From the NCBI GenBank assembly GCA_011088105.1, contig JAALKI010000002.1, positions 1-64,000 on the forward strand: a stretch of 64,000 nucleotides of DNA, read 5' to 3'. The notes below the pieces were generated by a model. That model ran no database searches, was not told the origin of the DNA, and was given only the letters and a program-made list of their open reading frames with translations. The stretch comes from Nitrospirota bacterium. Its GTDB lineage: Bacteria; Nitrospirota; Nitrospiria; Nitrospirales; UBA8639. Position numbers and translations under genes: made by a program. Shown piece by piece: positions 54,962 through 63,343 of the stretch. Positions within the stretch are counted from its first letter, which is position 1, and every line of letters starts with the position of its first letter.

Positions 54962-56320
54962 CTAGCTTGGGAAACAACGACGAAACCCTTGAAGTAATAT
55001 AAGCGGCCCTTTGACTCGGATTTTCCTCCTCAGCACTGCCCATAACAGATTCCGTTCTTTGGCTAAAAAGCCTAGCCACGTTTGGCTATCAGCCGTGATC
55101 TGAAAATCAGCATGGCTTTGGTGTCCATCGATGACCTGTAGGGTTTTCTTTCGAATGATCACCGTGGCTTGGCTTGTTTCTTTGCCTGTGAAAGTGAAAT
55201 GATAGGTCGCCGTGAGGCCTTCAGCCTTATGTCTTTGAAAGAGTAGTGGCAATCCGTCGAAGAATCCTTTGATGGAGCGAGGTCGCAATCCATTCTCCAC
55301 GGTTTTTACCTGCTTATGCGGAAACCGTTTCATGACATGGTTTTTTGCATCGGAGCCTTGTACGACATAAATCGTTTCCTCTTTTTTCTGAAGTGGCTTA
55401 ACGATGTCTGCGACATACTCTTTACGATTGGCGTGAAAGGACTTGTTCACCTCTTCACCTGCCGGACACACGGCTAAGCAGTATGCCGCCTTGTAGTTCG
55501 CACCAAAGGATAGGCTCTGCCACATTGAAGCAGATTCCGCATCGTTGACCTTTTCTCGGTACTGCTTGGCAGTTTGACTCTCAACGACATTCTCCACCCA
55601 ATTCGTGAAACCTCCCATAAATTCTCGGTAGTTGTGGGTGTAACAAGCAGAGAAATTAAAATGGCCGTCTTGACCAATGGCTCCCACAGGACAAGCTGCG
55701 ACACATAGCTTACACTCCATGCATGGATTGTCGTTGATTGGTGTATCGGTCATGGTGATCTCGGTATCTATGAGAATCGTACCGAGGAGAATAAAGTTGC
55801 CGAACTTTGGGTGAATGACATTACGATGAATCCCCATTTGTCCAAGACCGGCCGCAACGGCGACAATTTTATGAGATACGACCCAGATCTTCCCTGGAAA
55901 TTGGTCCATTTCCATAGGAAAGCCCATTGCCGGATTGAGTGCCCGCACTTCTTTTGCTTCAAGTGCCTTGACAATGTCGCGGGCTACTTCATTGACTTGG
56001 TCGGCAGTATGATGAAATTCCAGGTTAGCCACTGAACGTGCCGAACTGCGAATAGGTTCACGATTCATTCGGATCACGAAACTGATCAATGTCTTGGTTC
56101 GGGGAAAAGTGGAGAGAATATCCGGCCTGTCTTGGTCGAGCTCAGGTCGATTGATTTCCACAAACCCGACATCATCAGCTCCTGCATCAAGACACAATCG
56201 GTAGAGCCAATCTCGAGCAAGTGGTGAAGAAGAACTGTGGAAGTTGGTACTACATTCCTTTGAGTCGATTGATAAAGGCTCCTGTATGTCTATCATGGGA
56301 AGTTCAGTGAGTTGTGACAT
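54962..56320 (-). CDS. 4Fe-4S protein (QueG/reductase-like) fused to an SCP2 domain
   Basis: A 452-residue protein. The centre resembles the epoxyqueuosine-reductase/reductive-dehalogenase core (VAVAAGLGQMGIHRN and FGNFILLGTIL) with a 4Fe-4S set CMECKLCVAACPVGA and a later CLAVCP. The C-terminal part after about residue 350 resembles an SCP2 sterol-carrier fold (ATYHFTFTG, FQITADSQTWLGFL). ATG at 56320 has AGGAGG 7 nt upstream. The substrate is unknown; a lipid or polyaromatic is plausible. The gene is downstream of a MarR gene with a palindromic operator between them. Confidence 0.82.
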   Translation of the reverse strand: MSQLTELPMIDIQEPLSIDSKECSTNFHSSSSPLARDWLYRLCLDAGADDVGFVEINRPELDQDRPDILSTFPRTKTLISFVIRMNREPIRSSARSVANLEFHHTADQVNEVARDIVKALEAKEVRALNPAMGFPMEMDQFPGKIWVVSHKIVAVAAGLGQMGIHRNVIHPKFGNFILLGTILIDTEITMTDTPINDNPCMECKLCVAACPVGAIGQDGHFNFSACYTHNYREFMGGFTNWVENVVESQTAKQYREKVNDAESASMWQSLSFGANYKAAYCLAVCPAGEEVNKSFHANRKEYVADIVKPLQKKEETIYVVQGSDAKNHVMKRFPHKQVKTVENGLRPRSIKGFFDGLPLLFQRHKAEGLTATYHFTFTGKETSQATVIIRKKTLQVIDGHQSHADFQITADSQTWLGFLAKERNLLWAVLRRKIRVKGPLILLQGFRRCFPS

Positions 56321-56342
56321 ATGAAATCCTCCTATTCGTTGA

Positions 56343-56368
56343 CATATAGGTGTATACACACCTATATG
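56343..56368. promoter_or_regulatory. Palindromic operator before the 4Fe-4S/SCP2 gene
   Basis: Perfect inverted repeat CATATAGGTGT (56343-56353), 4-base spacer, ACACCTATATG (56358-56368). It lies 23 bp upstream of the 56320 start and just after the MarR stop. Confidence 0.85.
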
Positions 56369-56379
56369 ATCAAAAAAAG

Positions 56380-56841
56380 CTATTCAGGCCGAGCCACGTC
56401 AATTGTTGCGGACAAATCCTCTAATAATCGATCTACGCGAGCTTGGCCCAATTCTTTCGTGACTTGTTGCTGAACCGTTTTCCACAGAGGAAGGGCCTTG
56501 GCTAATCTGGCTTGCCCAGTAACAGTCAACGTTACCTCTCGTTCCCGTTGATCACTCTGTCCCTGACTCACAAGGATCAAGCCATCTTTTTTTAATGGCT
56601 TTAGGTTCCTTGTCAATGTGGTGCGATCCATGATCAACTCTTCAGCCAAACGGTTGATGGTGATGGCGCCAGTTAGCCGCGCGGCTACCAAAATGGGAAA
56701 CTGCGTCGCACGAAGGCCAATCGGCCGTAAGGCCTCGTCATAGCGTTGAGTGATGACCCTTGCTGTTTTTCGCAAGTGAAAACACACACAGGCTTGGGCT
56801 GGCTCCAAATATTGCGTAAGATTGAGGGGATTCGTCTTCAT
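56380..56841 (-). CDS. MarR-family transcriptional regulator
   Basis: A 153-residue winged-helix regulator. Typical segments are RYDEALRPIGLRATQFPIL, INRLAEELIMDRTTLTRNLKPLKKDGLI (recognition helix) and QSDQREREVTLTVTGQARLAKA (wing). MarR proteins usually repress adjacent genes and release DNA on binding a small ligand or on thiol oxidation. The palindromes at 56343 and before its own start suggest that it controls both itself and the downstream 4Fe-4S protein. ATG at 56841 was preferred to a longer frame. Confidence 0.9.
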   Translation of the reverse strand: MKTNPLNLTQYLEPAQACVCFHLRKTARVITQRYDEALRPIGLRATQFPILVAARLTGAITINRLAEELIMDRTTLTRNLKPLKKDGLILVSQGQSDQREREVTLTVTGQARLAKALPLWKTVQQQVTKELGQARVDRLLEDLSATIDVARPE

Positions 56842-56844
56842 ATA

Positions 56845-56870
56845 TGAGAGTATATACACCTAAATACATA
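56845..56870. promoter_or_regulatory. Possible second MarR operator, at the regulator's own start
   Basis: Contains TATACACCTA followed by AATACATA, matching the right half of the perfect palindrome at 56343-56368, with a degenerate left half. It lies 4 bp upstream of the marR start on the minus strand. Confidence 0.5.
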
Positions 56871-57030
56871 ATGTCAAACCTGTAACAAGAGGTAGCTGAT
56901 CTGTGCGCCCACAAATCCTGCTATCTGGATGATGACAGGCGGCATGAGCCTTGTCGCGACCTATTAGGATAGAAGAGATTAGAGAGTTTGGTGAAGGGAC
57001 GTGGACCTAACGCTCTTAGGCAAACCATCT

Positions 57031-57774
57031 TCAGACAGATAAACCTTCTTCAATTTCACCGATGATCTTCTTTACGGCTTCCCTTGGATTGGCTGCATCT
57101 CGGATTGGCCGACCAATTACTAAATAATCCGCGCCCCCTTTCACAGCCTGGGTTGGCGTGGCAGCCCGTTGATGCTCATTATGCGAGACCCCAGATGGCC
57201 GAATCCCTGGGCAAACAAGAAGAAACTCGTTTCCATGTTTTTCCCGAAGCATGGCCGCGTGAAGTCCAGAGGCAATAAGCCCATCGGCACCATGCTGAAG
57301 TGATTCATGCGCACGGGAGTCAACGAATTCTTCCACACTTGACACGTGAGCGGACGAAGCCCCCTGACTGCCAGTTATATAGAGATCTCGCATATCGTGC
57401 TCACTCATGCTCGTTAAGACGGTGAGGGAGAGAATCTGGACTTTTGTTTCCCCTCGCCCTGCTTTCACCATTTCGATAGTTTTCCCGTTGCCATGAACGG
57501 TCATACATTCTATACCGGCTCTTGCCAAGGTCTGCGTGGCCCGCTGAAGTTGTGCTGGAATATCGGGCGTCAGTTTCAAATCGAGAAAGACCTTGAGCTG
57601 TTGCTCTTTGAGTTCCTTGACGAACCCCAAGCCCGTCGCAAGAAATAACTCCCAACCCACTTTATAAAATGAGATCAATCCATCGAGTTGTTTCACATAC
57701 GAACGAGCCAATTCGATATCGGGAACGTCTAACGCAAAAATAATACGATCTTGAGGATTGCCAGGATGCTTCAT
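57031..57774 (-). CDS. pyrF: Orotidine 5'-phosphate decarboxylase
   Basis: A 247-residue enzyme for the last step of UMP synthesis. RIIFALDVPDIELARSYV at the start, KVGWELFLATG, a catalytic segment FLDLKLTPDIP, LTVLTSM, VCPGIRPSG and GGADYLVIGRPI near the end fit the family. In most OMP decarboxylases the catalytic segment reads DLKxxDIP; here one extra residue (TP) lies between Lys and Asp. The rest is normal, so it is taken as active. It is monocistronic as far as seen. Confidence 0.92.
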   Translation of the reverse strand: MKHPGNPQDRIIFALDVPDIELARSYVKQLDGLISFYKVGWELFLATGLGFVKELKEQQLKVFLDLKLTPDIPAQLQRATQTLARAGIECMTVHGNGKTIEMVKAGRGETKVQILSLTVLTSMSEHDMRDLYITGSQGASSAHVSSVEEFVDSRAHESLQHGADGLIASGLHAAMLREKHGNEFLLVCPGIRPSGVSHNEHQRAATPTQAVKGGADYLVIGRPIRDAANPREAVKKIIGEIEEGLSV

Positions 57775-58222
57775 GAAAGAACCGACTTATACAGTCTTGT
57801 TGATTGAAGGAGCCAGACTATATAACAAAACACAAGAAGGTTGTCTATATGGATTTTCTGCCTTTCCTGTGCCGTGCCCTCCCCACTCGTTATGACCATC
57901 AACGACCACGTTGCTAAAGACCATCTTTCCCAGACTCACCTCCTCTCACGAAAGGCATTAGAGTAAAGTCACCCTGCTTTAAAAGCTGCTACGGTAAACG
58001 CGGGACGTCAAACAACAAGAATCTTGATGTCGATGACAGACATCGATAACCAAGACACGTCTGTGGCATTGATCCATATGACATAACGAGGAGCAACGTC
58101 TGTAACAAGGAGACGGCGATTTCTTTTGATTGAAAGAACCAACGCTCTATGGTAAGGTTTCCTGGATTTGAGTGATGAATCCACGAATTTAGAACTACTT
58201 GTTATTACTATGCATAAGATGG
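57775..58222. other. Intergenic region before tRNA-Glu(CTC)
   Basis: No gene seen. It contains a short imperfect repeat (GATGTC...GACATC near 58026-58045) and probably the tRNA-Glu promoter, not resolved. Confidence 0.4.
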
Positions 58223-58300
58223 TCCCATCGTCTAGGTTGGCCTAGGACGGCACCCTCTCAAGGTGCAGACACGGGTTCAAATCCCGTTGGGACCACCATC
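58223..58300 (+). tRNA. tRNA-Glu (anticodon CTC)
   Basis: Acceptor GGTCCCA/TGGGACC, anticodon loop CCCTCAA with CTC, T arm GGTTCAAATCC, discriminator A and encoded CCA. This is the second Glu isoacceptor of the window. Confidence 0.96.
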
Positions 58301-58384
58301 TTCTTTGCCCTGACCCATTCCAACGTTATCGAAGAAAAGGAATATCGAGAAGCCGTTTTCTGACGATGCTTCGGTAAACATCAT

Positions 58385-59485
58385 ATGCAGACACGCGATT
58401 TTCATGATGGGGCACAAGATGGCCTCGAAGCCTTAGAGGCACTGGACCCTGAACAAATACACTCGTTTTCCGACCTATTAGCCGCGATGCAAAAAACCGC
58501 GTTTGGCGGGCGTCGCGTCGGAGAAGCATTTACGATCTTAAAGGAGATGATTGCCGATCCCGACTGTTTTGTGGTGCTGACGCTGTCAGGAGCCATGACC
58601 ATCGCGAAAATGGGAAAGATTATCTGCACGATGATTGATCGAGACATGGTCCAAGCTGTTGTATCAACAGGGGCATTAGTTGCCCACGGCATGAGTGAAG
58701 CGGTGGGACAAACCCATTATAAGTATCACCCAGCTATGAGTGATGTGGAATTATTTGAAAAGGGATACAATCGGGTCTATGACACACTAGAAATGGAATT
58801 AAATCTCAACCATGTGGAACATGTTGTCGGGCAAACCCTGAAACGGCTTGACCCTTCCCAATCACTGTCATCGGCATTACTCACACGGGAACTCGGGCGT
58901 ACCCTGGTTGATGAATTCAAGGGACCAGGAATTCTGAAAAGCGCGTTCTTGAAGAACGTCCCCGTATATATTCCTGCCTTCACAGATTCTGAATTAGGCC
59001 TCGATGTCTCGATTTGGGGGATGGGACAACACCATGAATCCCACGACACGACACACAGTGAGAACGGGCCAGCCTTGTGGAAAACATTATCACAACATCC
59101 ACCAACTTTTAACCCGTATCTCGACCTTAATAGTTACACCGAGCAGTTACTCGGTGCAAAACGTCTAGGAATTTTGACAATTGGTGGAGGCGTGCCACGG
59201 AATTGGGCTCAACAGACGCCTCCCTATATTGAAATCTTGAATCTTCGGTTGAACACGCAGCTTACGCCTCCCCGGTTTCACTATGGAGTTCGGATTTGCC
59301 CAGAACCCGATTATTGGGGTGGCTTGAGCGGATGTACCTATCAAGAGGGCATTTCATGGGGAAAGTTTGTTCCACCGAAAGAAGGTGGCCGGTTCGCTGA
59401 AGTCTTGAGTGATGCGACAGTAATCTGGCCGCTTCTCGTCATGGGGCTACTCGAAGCCTTTCCCAACAAGACAACGGACGGGTAA
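58385..59485 (+). CDS. Deoxyhypusine synthase-like protein
   Basis: A 366-residue protein of the DHS fold. The NAD-binding Rossmann features are FVVLTLSGAMTIAKMGKIIC, VVSTGALVAHGMSEAVGQ, VPVYIPAFTDSELGLDVSIWG and LGILTIGGGVPRNWAQQ; the last includes the region where eukaryotic DHS places its active-site Lys. Bacteria do not make hypusine, so bacterial homologues are thought to transfer an aminobutyl group to a small amine (homospermidine-type). An SPM-synthase gene is not adjacent, so its product is unknown. Confidence 0.85.
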   Translation: MQTRDFHDGAQDGLEALEALDPEQIHSFSDLLAAMQKTAFGGRRVGEAFTILKEMIADPDCFVVLTLSGAMTIAKMGKIICTMIDRDMVQAVVSTGALVAHGMSEAVGQTHYKYHPAMSDVELFEKGYNRVYDTLEMELNLNHVEHVVGQTLKRLDPSQSLSSALLTRELGRTLVDEFKGPGILKSAFLKNVPVYIPAFTDSELGLDVSIWGMGQHHESHDTTHSENGPALWKTLSQHPPTFNPYLDLNSYTEQLLGAKRLGILTIGGGVPRNWAQQTPPYIEILNLRLNTQLTPPRFHYGVRICPEPDYWGGLSGCTYQEGISWGKFVPPKEGGRFAEVLSDATVIWPLLVMGLLEAFPNKTTDG

Positions 59486-59623
59486 TCCAACGAGGCTCCG
59501 GCATCATGACTCGTCGACTGTTGCTTCCCAGACATCTTTCAATTCTCACGAATTGACCTTGCGGGACCACTTGCACCCATTCTATACTGGCTAGGGAATT
59601 GAATTTGTGAACAAGGAAAGATT

Positions 59624-59983
59624 ATGTCCTCAATAAGCATCAAAGACGTTGAAACACGTTTAGGCCACGTCAAGTGCGCTACTTGCAAATCCAACCGATT
59701 TGGTATTGATAATCGGACGGTGAAGGATGACGGGGAATGGAAGGGGATATGCAGAGATTGTTTTTACACATTCCCAATTCATACGGACATGGAATTTTAT
59801 CTCAGGACCCAACCAGATGTTCCGTATCGCCTTCGAGAAATCGCCTGTCAAGCTTGTGAGAAACGAGGAGTGTCGCTAGATTTTCGTATTAACATGTCGG
59901 TTCGCGAATCTGTGTATTTTGTGACCTGCCAGTCTTGTCACATACAGTTTACCGAACAATCCTCACTGGAAGCCTTTGAATAA
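59624..59983 (+). CDS. Small protein with two CxxC zinc-ribbon-like pairs
   Basis: A 119-residue soluble protein. KCATCKSNRF and GICRDCFYTF form one Cys4 site; IACQACEKRG and VTCQSCHIQF a second. Both halves have a rubredoxin or zinc-ribbon-like spacing, so it probably binds two metals. No family was recognised. It is followed by another small gene. Confidence 0.75.
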   Translation: MSSISIKDVETRLGHVKCATCKSNRFGIDNRTVKDDGEWKGICRDCFYTFPIHTDMEFYLRTQPDVPYRLREIACQACEKRGVSLDFRINMSVRESVYFVTCQSCHIQFTEQSSLEAFE

Positions 59984-60014
59984 CCAATACTGACCTCGTG
60001 TAAAGGGCCATACG

Positions 60015-60230
60015 ATGACTCATCCCAGTGACCAGCAACCTGACACTACCAACCAAGAAGAAACGCCCTCGCCAAACAAGCCCTCTGTACAAAATCAAAA
60101 AGTCCGGAAAGAAATTCAGGTCGTCTCCATTCCTCATGAGCAGGATATGATCGCCGAAGAAATGGCTGAGTTGTTCGAAGAAGACCAAGTAACCCATAAA
60201 CATGGCAGCGCCGAACCTGAGGGGGACTAG
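60015..60230 (+). CDS. Small acidic hypothetical protein
   Basis: A 71-residue hydrophilic protein, disordered and Pro/Gln/Glu-rich at the start, with a helical C-terminal part (HEQDMIAEEMAELFEEDQV). AAAGGG lies 7 nt before ATG. No family was recognised. It comes 31 bp after the CxxC protein gene, possibly in the same transcript. Confidence 0.6.
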   Translation: MTHPSDQQPDTTNQEETPSPNKPSVQNQKVRKEIQVVSIPHEQDMIAEEMAELFEEDQVTHKHGSAEPEGD

Positions 60231-60415
60231 TCCCTTCCCATACGGTTATTGCCAACTGCTCCACTCATACGTCTAACCCAACCGCATGAACCCGTCTGCT
60301 TGTATCATGACCGTGACATACCTTTCTTCTTACTCTCAGTAACGCAACCAAACATGGGCTCATTGATGGCAATCACAATTTTCTGTGTATGTCTGAAATT
60401 CATATGTGACACGAC

Positions 60416-60435
60416 CATGTTCCACGTGGAACATG
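60416..60435. promoter_or_regulatory. parS site 1 (ParB binding palindrome)
   Basis: The core TGTTCCACGTGGAACA (60418-60433) is a perfect palindrome matching the chromosomal parS pattern TGTTnCACGTGnAACA, extended to CATG at both ends. It lies 13 bp before the rsmG start. Confidence 0.95.
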
Positions 60436-60448
60436 TAGTGGATGTTCA

Positions 60449-61084
60449 ATGATCAACCTCCTACGAGATGGGGCTAGCCAAATTGGATGCCCTCTCAGTA
60501 ATACAGACATTGAGAGGTTTGATGTATACTATACCCATCTCGTGGACTGGAATAAAAAAACCAACCTGACGGGGTCGCAAGATGCCCAGGCGTTGATTGT
60601 CACATTATTTCTTGATTCACTGGCTTTTTCTGAGTCTTTATCAAAATATAATTGCAGCATGTCGATCCTCGATGTGGGAACCGGTGCTGGATTCCCTGGC
60701 CTTCCTTTAAAAATTGTCAACCCCATGCTTGATGTCACATTAGTCGAACCAAATCTCAAAAAAGTCGCGTTTCTGCATCACATCATTGGAACACTTGACC
60801 TAACACAGGTCACCGTGTTCTCTCAACAAATTCAAACATTTGGTTCGGAACAACTCCGTCATAAAAAAATCGACTTTGTGCTTAGTAAAGCATTGAAATG
60901 TTCCTCATATCTCCCGTATGTTCACCATCTTATTCACGAGACCAGTCAAATTGTCTTGTGGCGGTCTTCCCACCTTGACCCACAGCAGGATTTACATGGA
61001 TTTGCCATTGACCGTGAAATTTCTTATACATTGCCGTTTGGATTTGGCGAGAGAAACCTGAGTATCCTGACCTCAAAATCATAG
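60449..61084 (+). CDS. rsmG: 16S rRNA (guanine527-N7) methyltransferase RsmG (GidB)
   Basis: A 211-residue SAM-dependent methyltransferase. Motif I is ILDVGTGAGFPGLPLKIV, followed by VTLVEPNLKKVAFLHHI, an N-terminal VYYTHLVDWNKKTNLTG segment and DFVLSKAL (a variant of the usual ExxxSRA). The gene is in the typical origin-proximal group rsmG-parA-parB. It lies between two parS palindromes. The C-terminus is slightly divergent but complete. Confidence 0.93.
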   Translation: MINLLRDGASQIGCPLSNTDIERFDVYYTHLVDWNKKTNLTGSQDAQALIVTLFLDSLAFSESLSKYNCSMSILDVGTGAGFPGLPLKIVNPMLDVTLVEPNLKKVAFLHHIIGTLDLTQVTVFSQQIQTFGSEQLRHKKIDFVLSKALKCSSYLPYVHHLIHETSQIVLWRSSHLDPQQDLHGFAIDREISYTLPFGFGERNLSILTSKS

Positions 61085-61141
61085 AGATCCAGAGGTTAGC
61101 CCATAATTGGAGATAGTCTCTTCCTTCGGCTTATACACATA

Positions 61142-61159
61142 ATGTTCCACGTGGAACAT
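61142..61159. promoter_or_regulatory. parS site 2 (ParB binding palindrome)
   Basis: The same core TGTTCCACGTGGAACA (61143-61158) as at 60418, 710-725 bp away. It lies just upstream of parA, overlapping the ATG at 61158 but 23 bp before the preferred start at 61182. Confidence 0.95.
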
Positions 61160-61181
61160 GCTTGAAGGCATTGCTTTATCT

Positions 61182-61952
61182 ATGGCAAAAATTGTTGCAG
61201 TCGCGAATCAAAAAGGTGGCGTTGGCAAGACGACCACGTCGATGAATCTTGCTGCGGCCCTGGCTCTTTCACACAAACCTGTGCTGCTTATTGATTTGGA
61301 CCCACAGGCAAATGCTACCAGTGGGTTAGGCATTGAAAAAGCTGCACCGACTATCTATGACTGTTTCATCAATAAGACCACAGCTCGTGAGGCTATTGTG
61401 GGCACAGCTATTCCCCAGCTTGCCATCATTCCCTCATGCCACGATCTCGTGGCAGCTGAGATTGAGCTATCAGATATTCTGAATCGCGAAACCCTCCTTA
61501 AAAGGCTCATCGATGATATTTCTGGTGATTATAATGTCATCATCATTGACTGTCCTCCCGCCTTTGGAATTTTGACGATCAATGCCTTAGTTGCAGCCCA
61601 TTCTGTACTTATTCCAGTCCAATGTGAATATTATGCGATGGAAGGGCTTGGAAGGCTGATGGAAAATGTCGAACGGATTCGGCAGTCGTTCAATGCGAAT
61701 CTCCAATTGGAAGGCATTCTTCTCACTATGTGGGATTCCAGAGTCACGCTTTCGAAGCAGGTGTCCCAGGAAATCCGAGAGTTTTTTAAAGAAAAAGTCT
61801 ACCGGTCCATTATTCCCAGAAATATTGCATTGGCTGAAGCCCCAAGTTATGGACAATCTGCGTTACTGTACAATTCGGCTTCAGCAGGATCACAAGCCTA
61901 CATCGAACTAGCAAAGGAGTTTCTCACTCATGGAGAAAAAGGCTCTGGGTAA
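61182..61952 (+). CDS. parA: Chromosome partitioning ATPase ParA (Soj)
   Basis: A 256-residue Walker-type ATPase. The start MAKIVAVANQKGGVGKTTTSMNLAAALA gives the deviant Walker A; LLIDLDPQANATSGLG and IIIDCPPAFGILTINAL are the switch segments; the C-terminal VYRSIIPRNIALAEAPSYGQ follows. ATG at 61182 fits homologues; an ATG at 61158 inside the parS palindrome would add eight residues. With ParB it segregates the origin. It overlaps parB by 23 bp. Confidence 0.96.
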   Translation: MAKIVAVANQKGGVGKTTTSMNLAAALALSHKPVLLIDLDPQANATSGLGIEKAAPTIYDCFINKTTAREAIVGTAIPQLAIIPSCHDLVAAEIELSDILNRETLLKRLIDDISGDYNVIIIDCPPAFGILTINALVAAHSVLIPVQCEYYAMEGLGRLMENVERIRQSFNANLQLEGILLTMWDSRVTLSKQVSQEIREFFKEKVYRSIIPRNIALAEAPSYGQSALLYNSASAGSQAYIELAKEFLTHGEKGSG

Positions 61953-62778
61953 AGGCTTGCAGGCTCTCTTGCCTGGCAGGGAGACTGCCGAGCAAGGGTC
62001 TGCACAGACCATTCAGGATATTCCCCTCGCACAGATTCTTCCAAATCCTCACCAGCCTAGGAAACATTTTTCAGGACCCGCGTTGGCTGAATTGGCTGAA
62101 TCTGTTGAACAAAGCGGGGTATTGCAACCCATTCTCGTTCGGCTCACTGGTGATGGGAAATACGAGTTGATTGCTGGGGAACGACGACTGCGTGCAGCAA
62201 AATTAGCAAAACTTCACAGTATTCCTGCATTAGTGAAGAATTCCAGCGATGAGCAATCTATGCTATTATCCCTAGTTGAAAATATCCAAAGACAGGACTT
62301 AAACCCCATTGAAGAAGCTAAGACTTATCTTCGTTTGATGAAAGAATTTGGGCTCACCCAAGAACACGTGGCTGTACGGGTTGGCAAAGAACGATCTTCT
62401 GTCGCAAATCTGACGAGACTGATGAGTTTACCGAAAACGATTCAAAGCCTGGTTGAATCCGAACAGATTTCCTTGGGCCATGCCAAGGTCTTATTGGGCG
62501 TCAAAGACGTTCAAACGCAGGAAATGATCGCACAGAAAATTGTCACACAGACCCTTTCTGTTCGTCAGGCAGAAGATTTGGCAGCAAGACACAATAGCCC
62601 CCGTGAGATATCCAAGAAAAATCAGCCTGTCCAAAGAGCTCTTGAGCTGGAAACACAATTGCGACAGATCCTAGGAACCCGAGTAACGATTACCAGGGGG
62701 AAACGTGGAGGGAAAATCGCCATTTCATACTTTTCACAAGATGACTTGACAAGAATTGCAGAGGTGATTTTATCATAA
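61930..62778 (+). CDS. parB: Chromosome partitioning protein ParB (Spo0J)
   Basis: A 282-residue CTPase/DNA-binding protein. MEKKALGKGLQALLPG begins the ParA-interacting N-terminus; QILPNPHQPRKHF and LIAGERRLRAAKLA form the CTP-binding domain, ENIQRQDLNPIEEA and LTQEHVAVRVGKERSSVAN the HTH that reads parS, and a C-terminal helical segment dimerises. The binding sites at 60418 and 61143 are adjacent. Confidence 0.97.
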   Translation: MEKKALGKGLQALLPGRETAEQGSAQTIQDIPLAQILPNPHQPRKHFSGPALAELAESVEQSGVLQPILVRLTGDGKYELIAGERRLRAAKLAKLHSIPALVKNSSDEQSMLLSLVENIQRQDLNPIEEAKTYLRLMKEFGLTQEHVAVRVGKERSSVANLTRLMSLPKTIQSLVESEQISLGHAKVLLGVKDVQTQEMIAQKIVTQTLSVRQAEDLAARHNSPREISKKNQPVQRALELETQLRQILGTRVTITRGKRGGKIAISYFSQDDLTRIAEVILS

Positions 62779-62902
62779 GAATTCTGTAGGGTTGGGAAAT
62801 AATCCAACCTTCATGAACTACCTATGATGTCTGGTGTTCAGCAAGGTTGAGCAATTATTGACAGTATCAAAATAACCTGTCAGCTATGGGAGGATATGAG
62901 CC

Positions 62903-63340
62903 ATGTGGGGTGAAGAGGCAAAAAAAAAGGAAACCTTGTTTGATGGAGAACATTATACGTTTTTAGGGAAAGACGTCGAATTCAAAGGAAAAGCAAAATT
63001 TGAGGGAACAGTTCGGATTGATGGCCATTTTGAAGGAGACATTACCACAAACGATACGTTAATCATTGGGGAACATGCTGTCATAAAAGGCACGATTACC
63101 GGAGGAGTAATCATTAGTGGGGGAAAAATAGAAGGGGACCTCACCGCATCAATAAAAGTCCAACTGCTCAAACCCGCTATTATGGTCGGCAACATTCGTT
63201 CTCCCTCACTTTTCTTAGAAGAAGGCGTCGTATTTCAAGGAATGTGTGATATGGGCCTCATCCTCAACAGCGAACCTAACAAGATCGAAAATGTGCATGA
63301 TCTCGCTTCCCATCGGGACAAACGATTTCAGGAAATGTAA
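62903..63340 (+). CDS. Bactofilin
   Basis: A 145-residue cytoskeletal protein made of a beta-solenoid. The core shows regular hydrophobic rungs: YTFLGKDVEFKGKAKFEGTV, RIDGHFEGDITTNDTLIIGE, AVIKGTITGGVIISGGKIEGDL. Flanking tails are charged. Bactofilins polymerise without nucleotide and in several bacteria bind ParA/ParB-related factors, so the position next to parAB is suggestive. It is 124 bp downstream of parB. Confidence 0.92.
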   Translation: MWGEEAKKKETLFDGEHYTFLGKDVEFKGKAKFEGTVRIDGHFEGDITTNDTLIIGEHAVIKGTITGGVIISGGKIEGDLTASIKVQLLKPAIMVGNIRSPSLFLEEGVVFQGMCDMGLILNSEPNKIENVHDLASHRDKRFQEM

Positions 63341-63343
63341 ATC

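Noticed and set aside
57775-58222. Search for DnaA boxes as part of an origin
   Set aside because: No TTATCCACA-type cluster was seen here or beside parAB.
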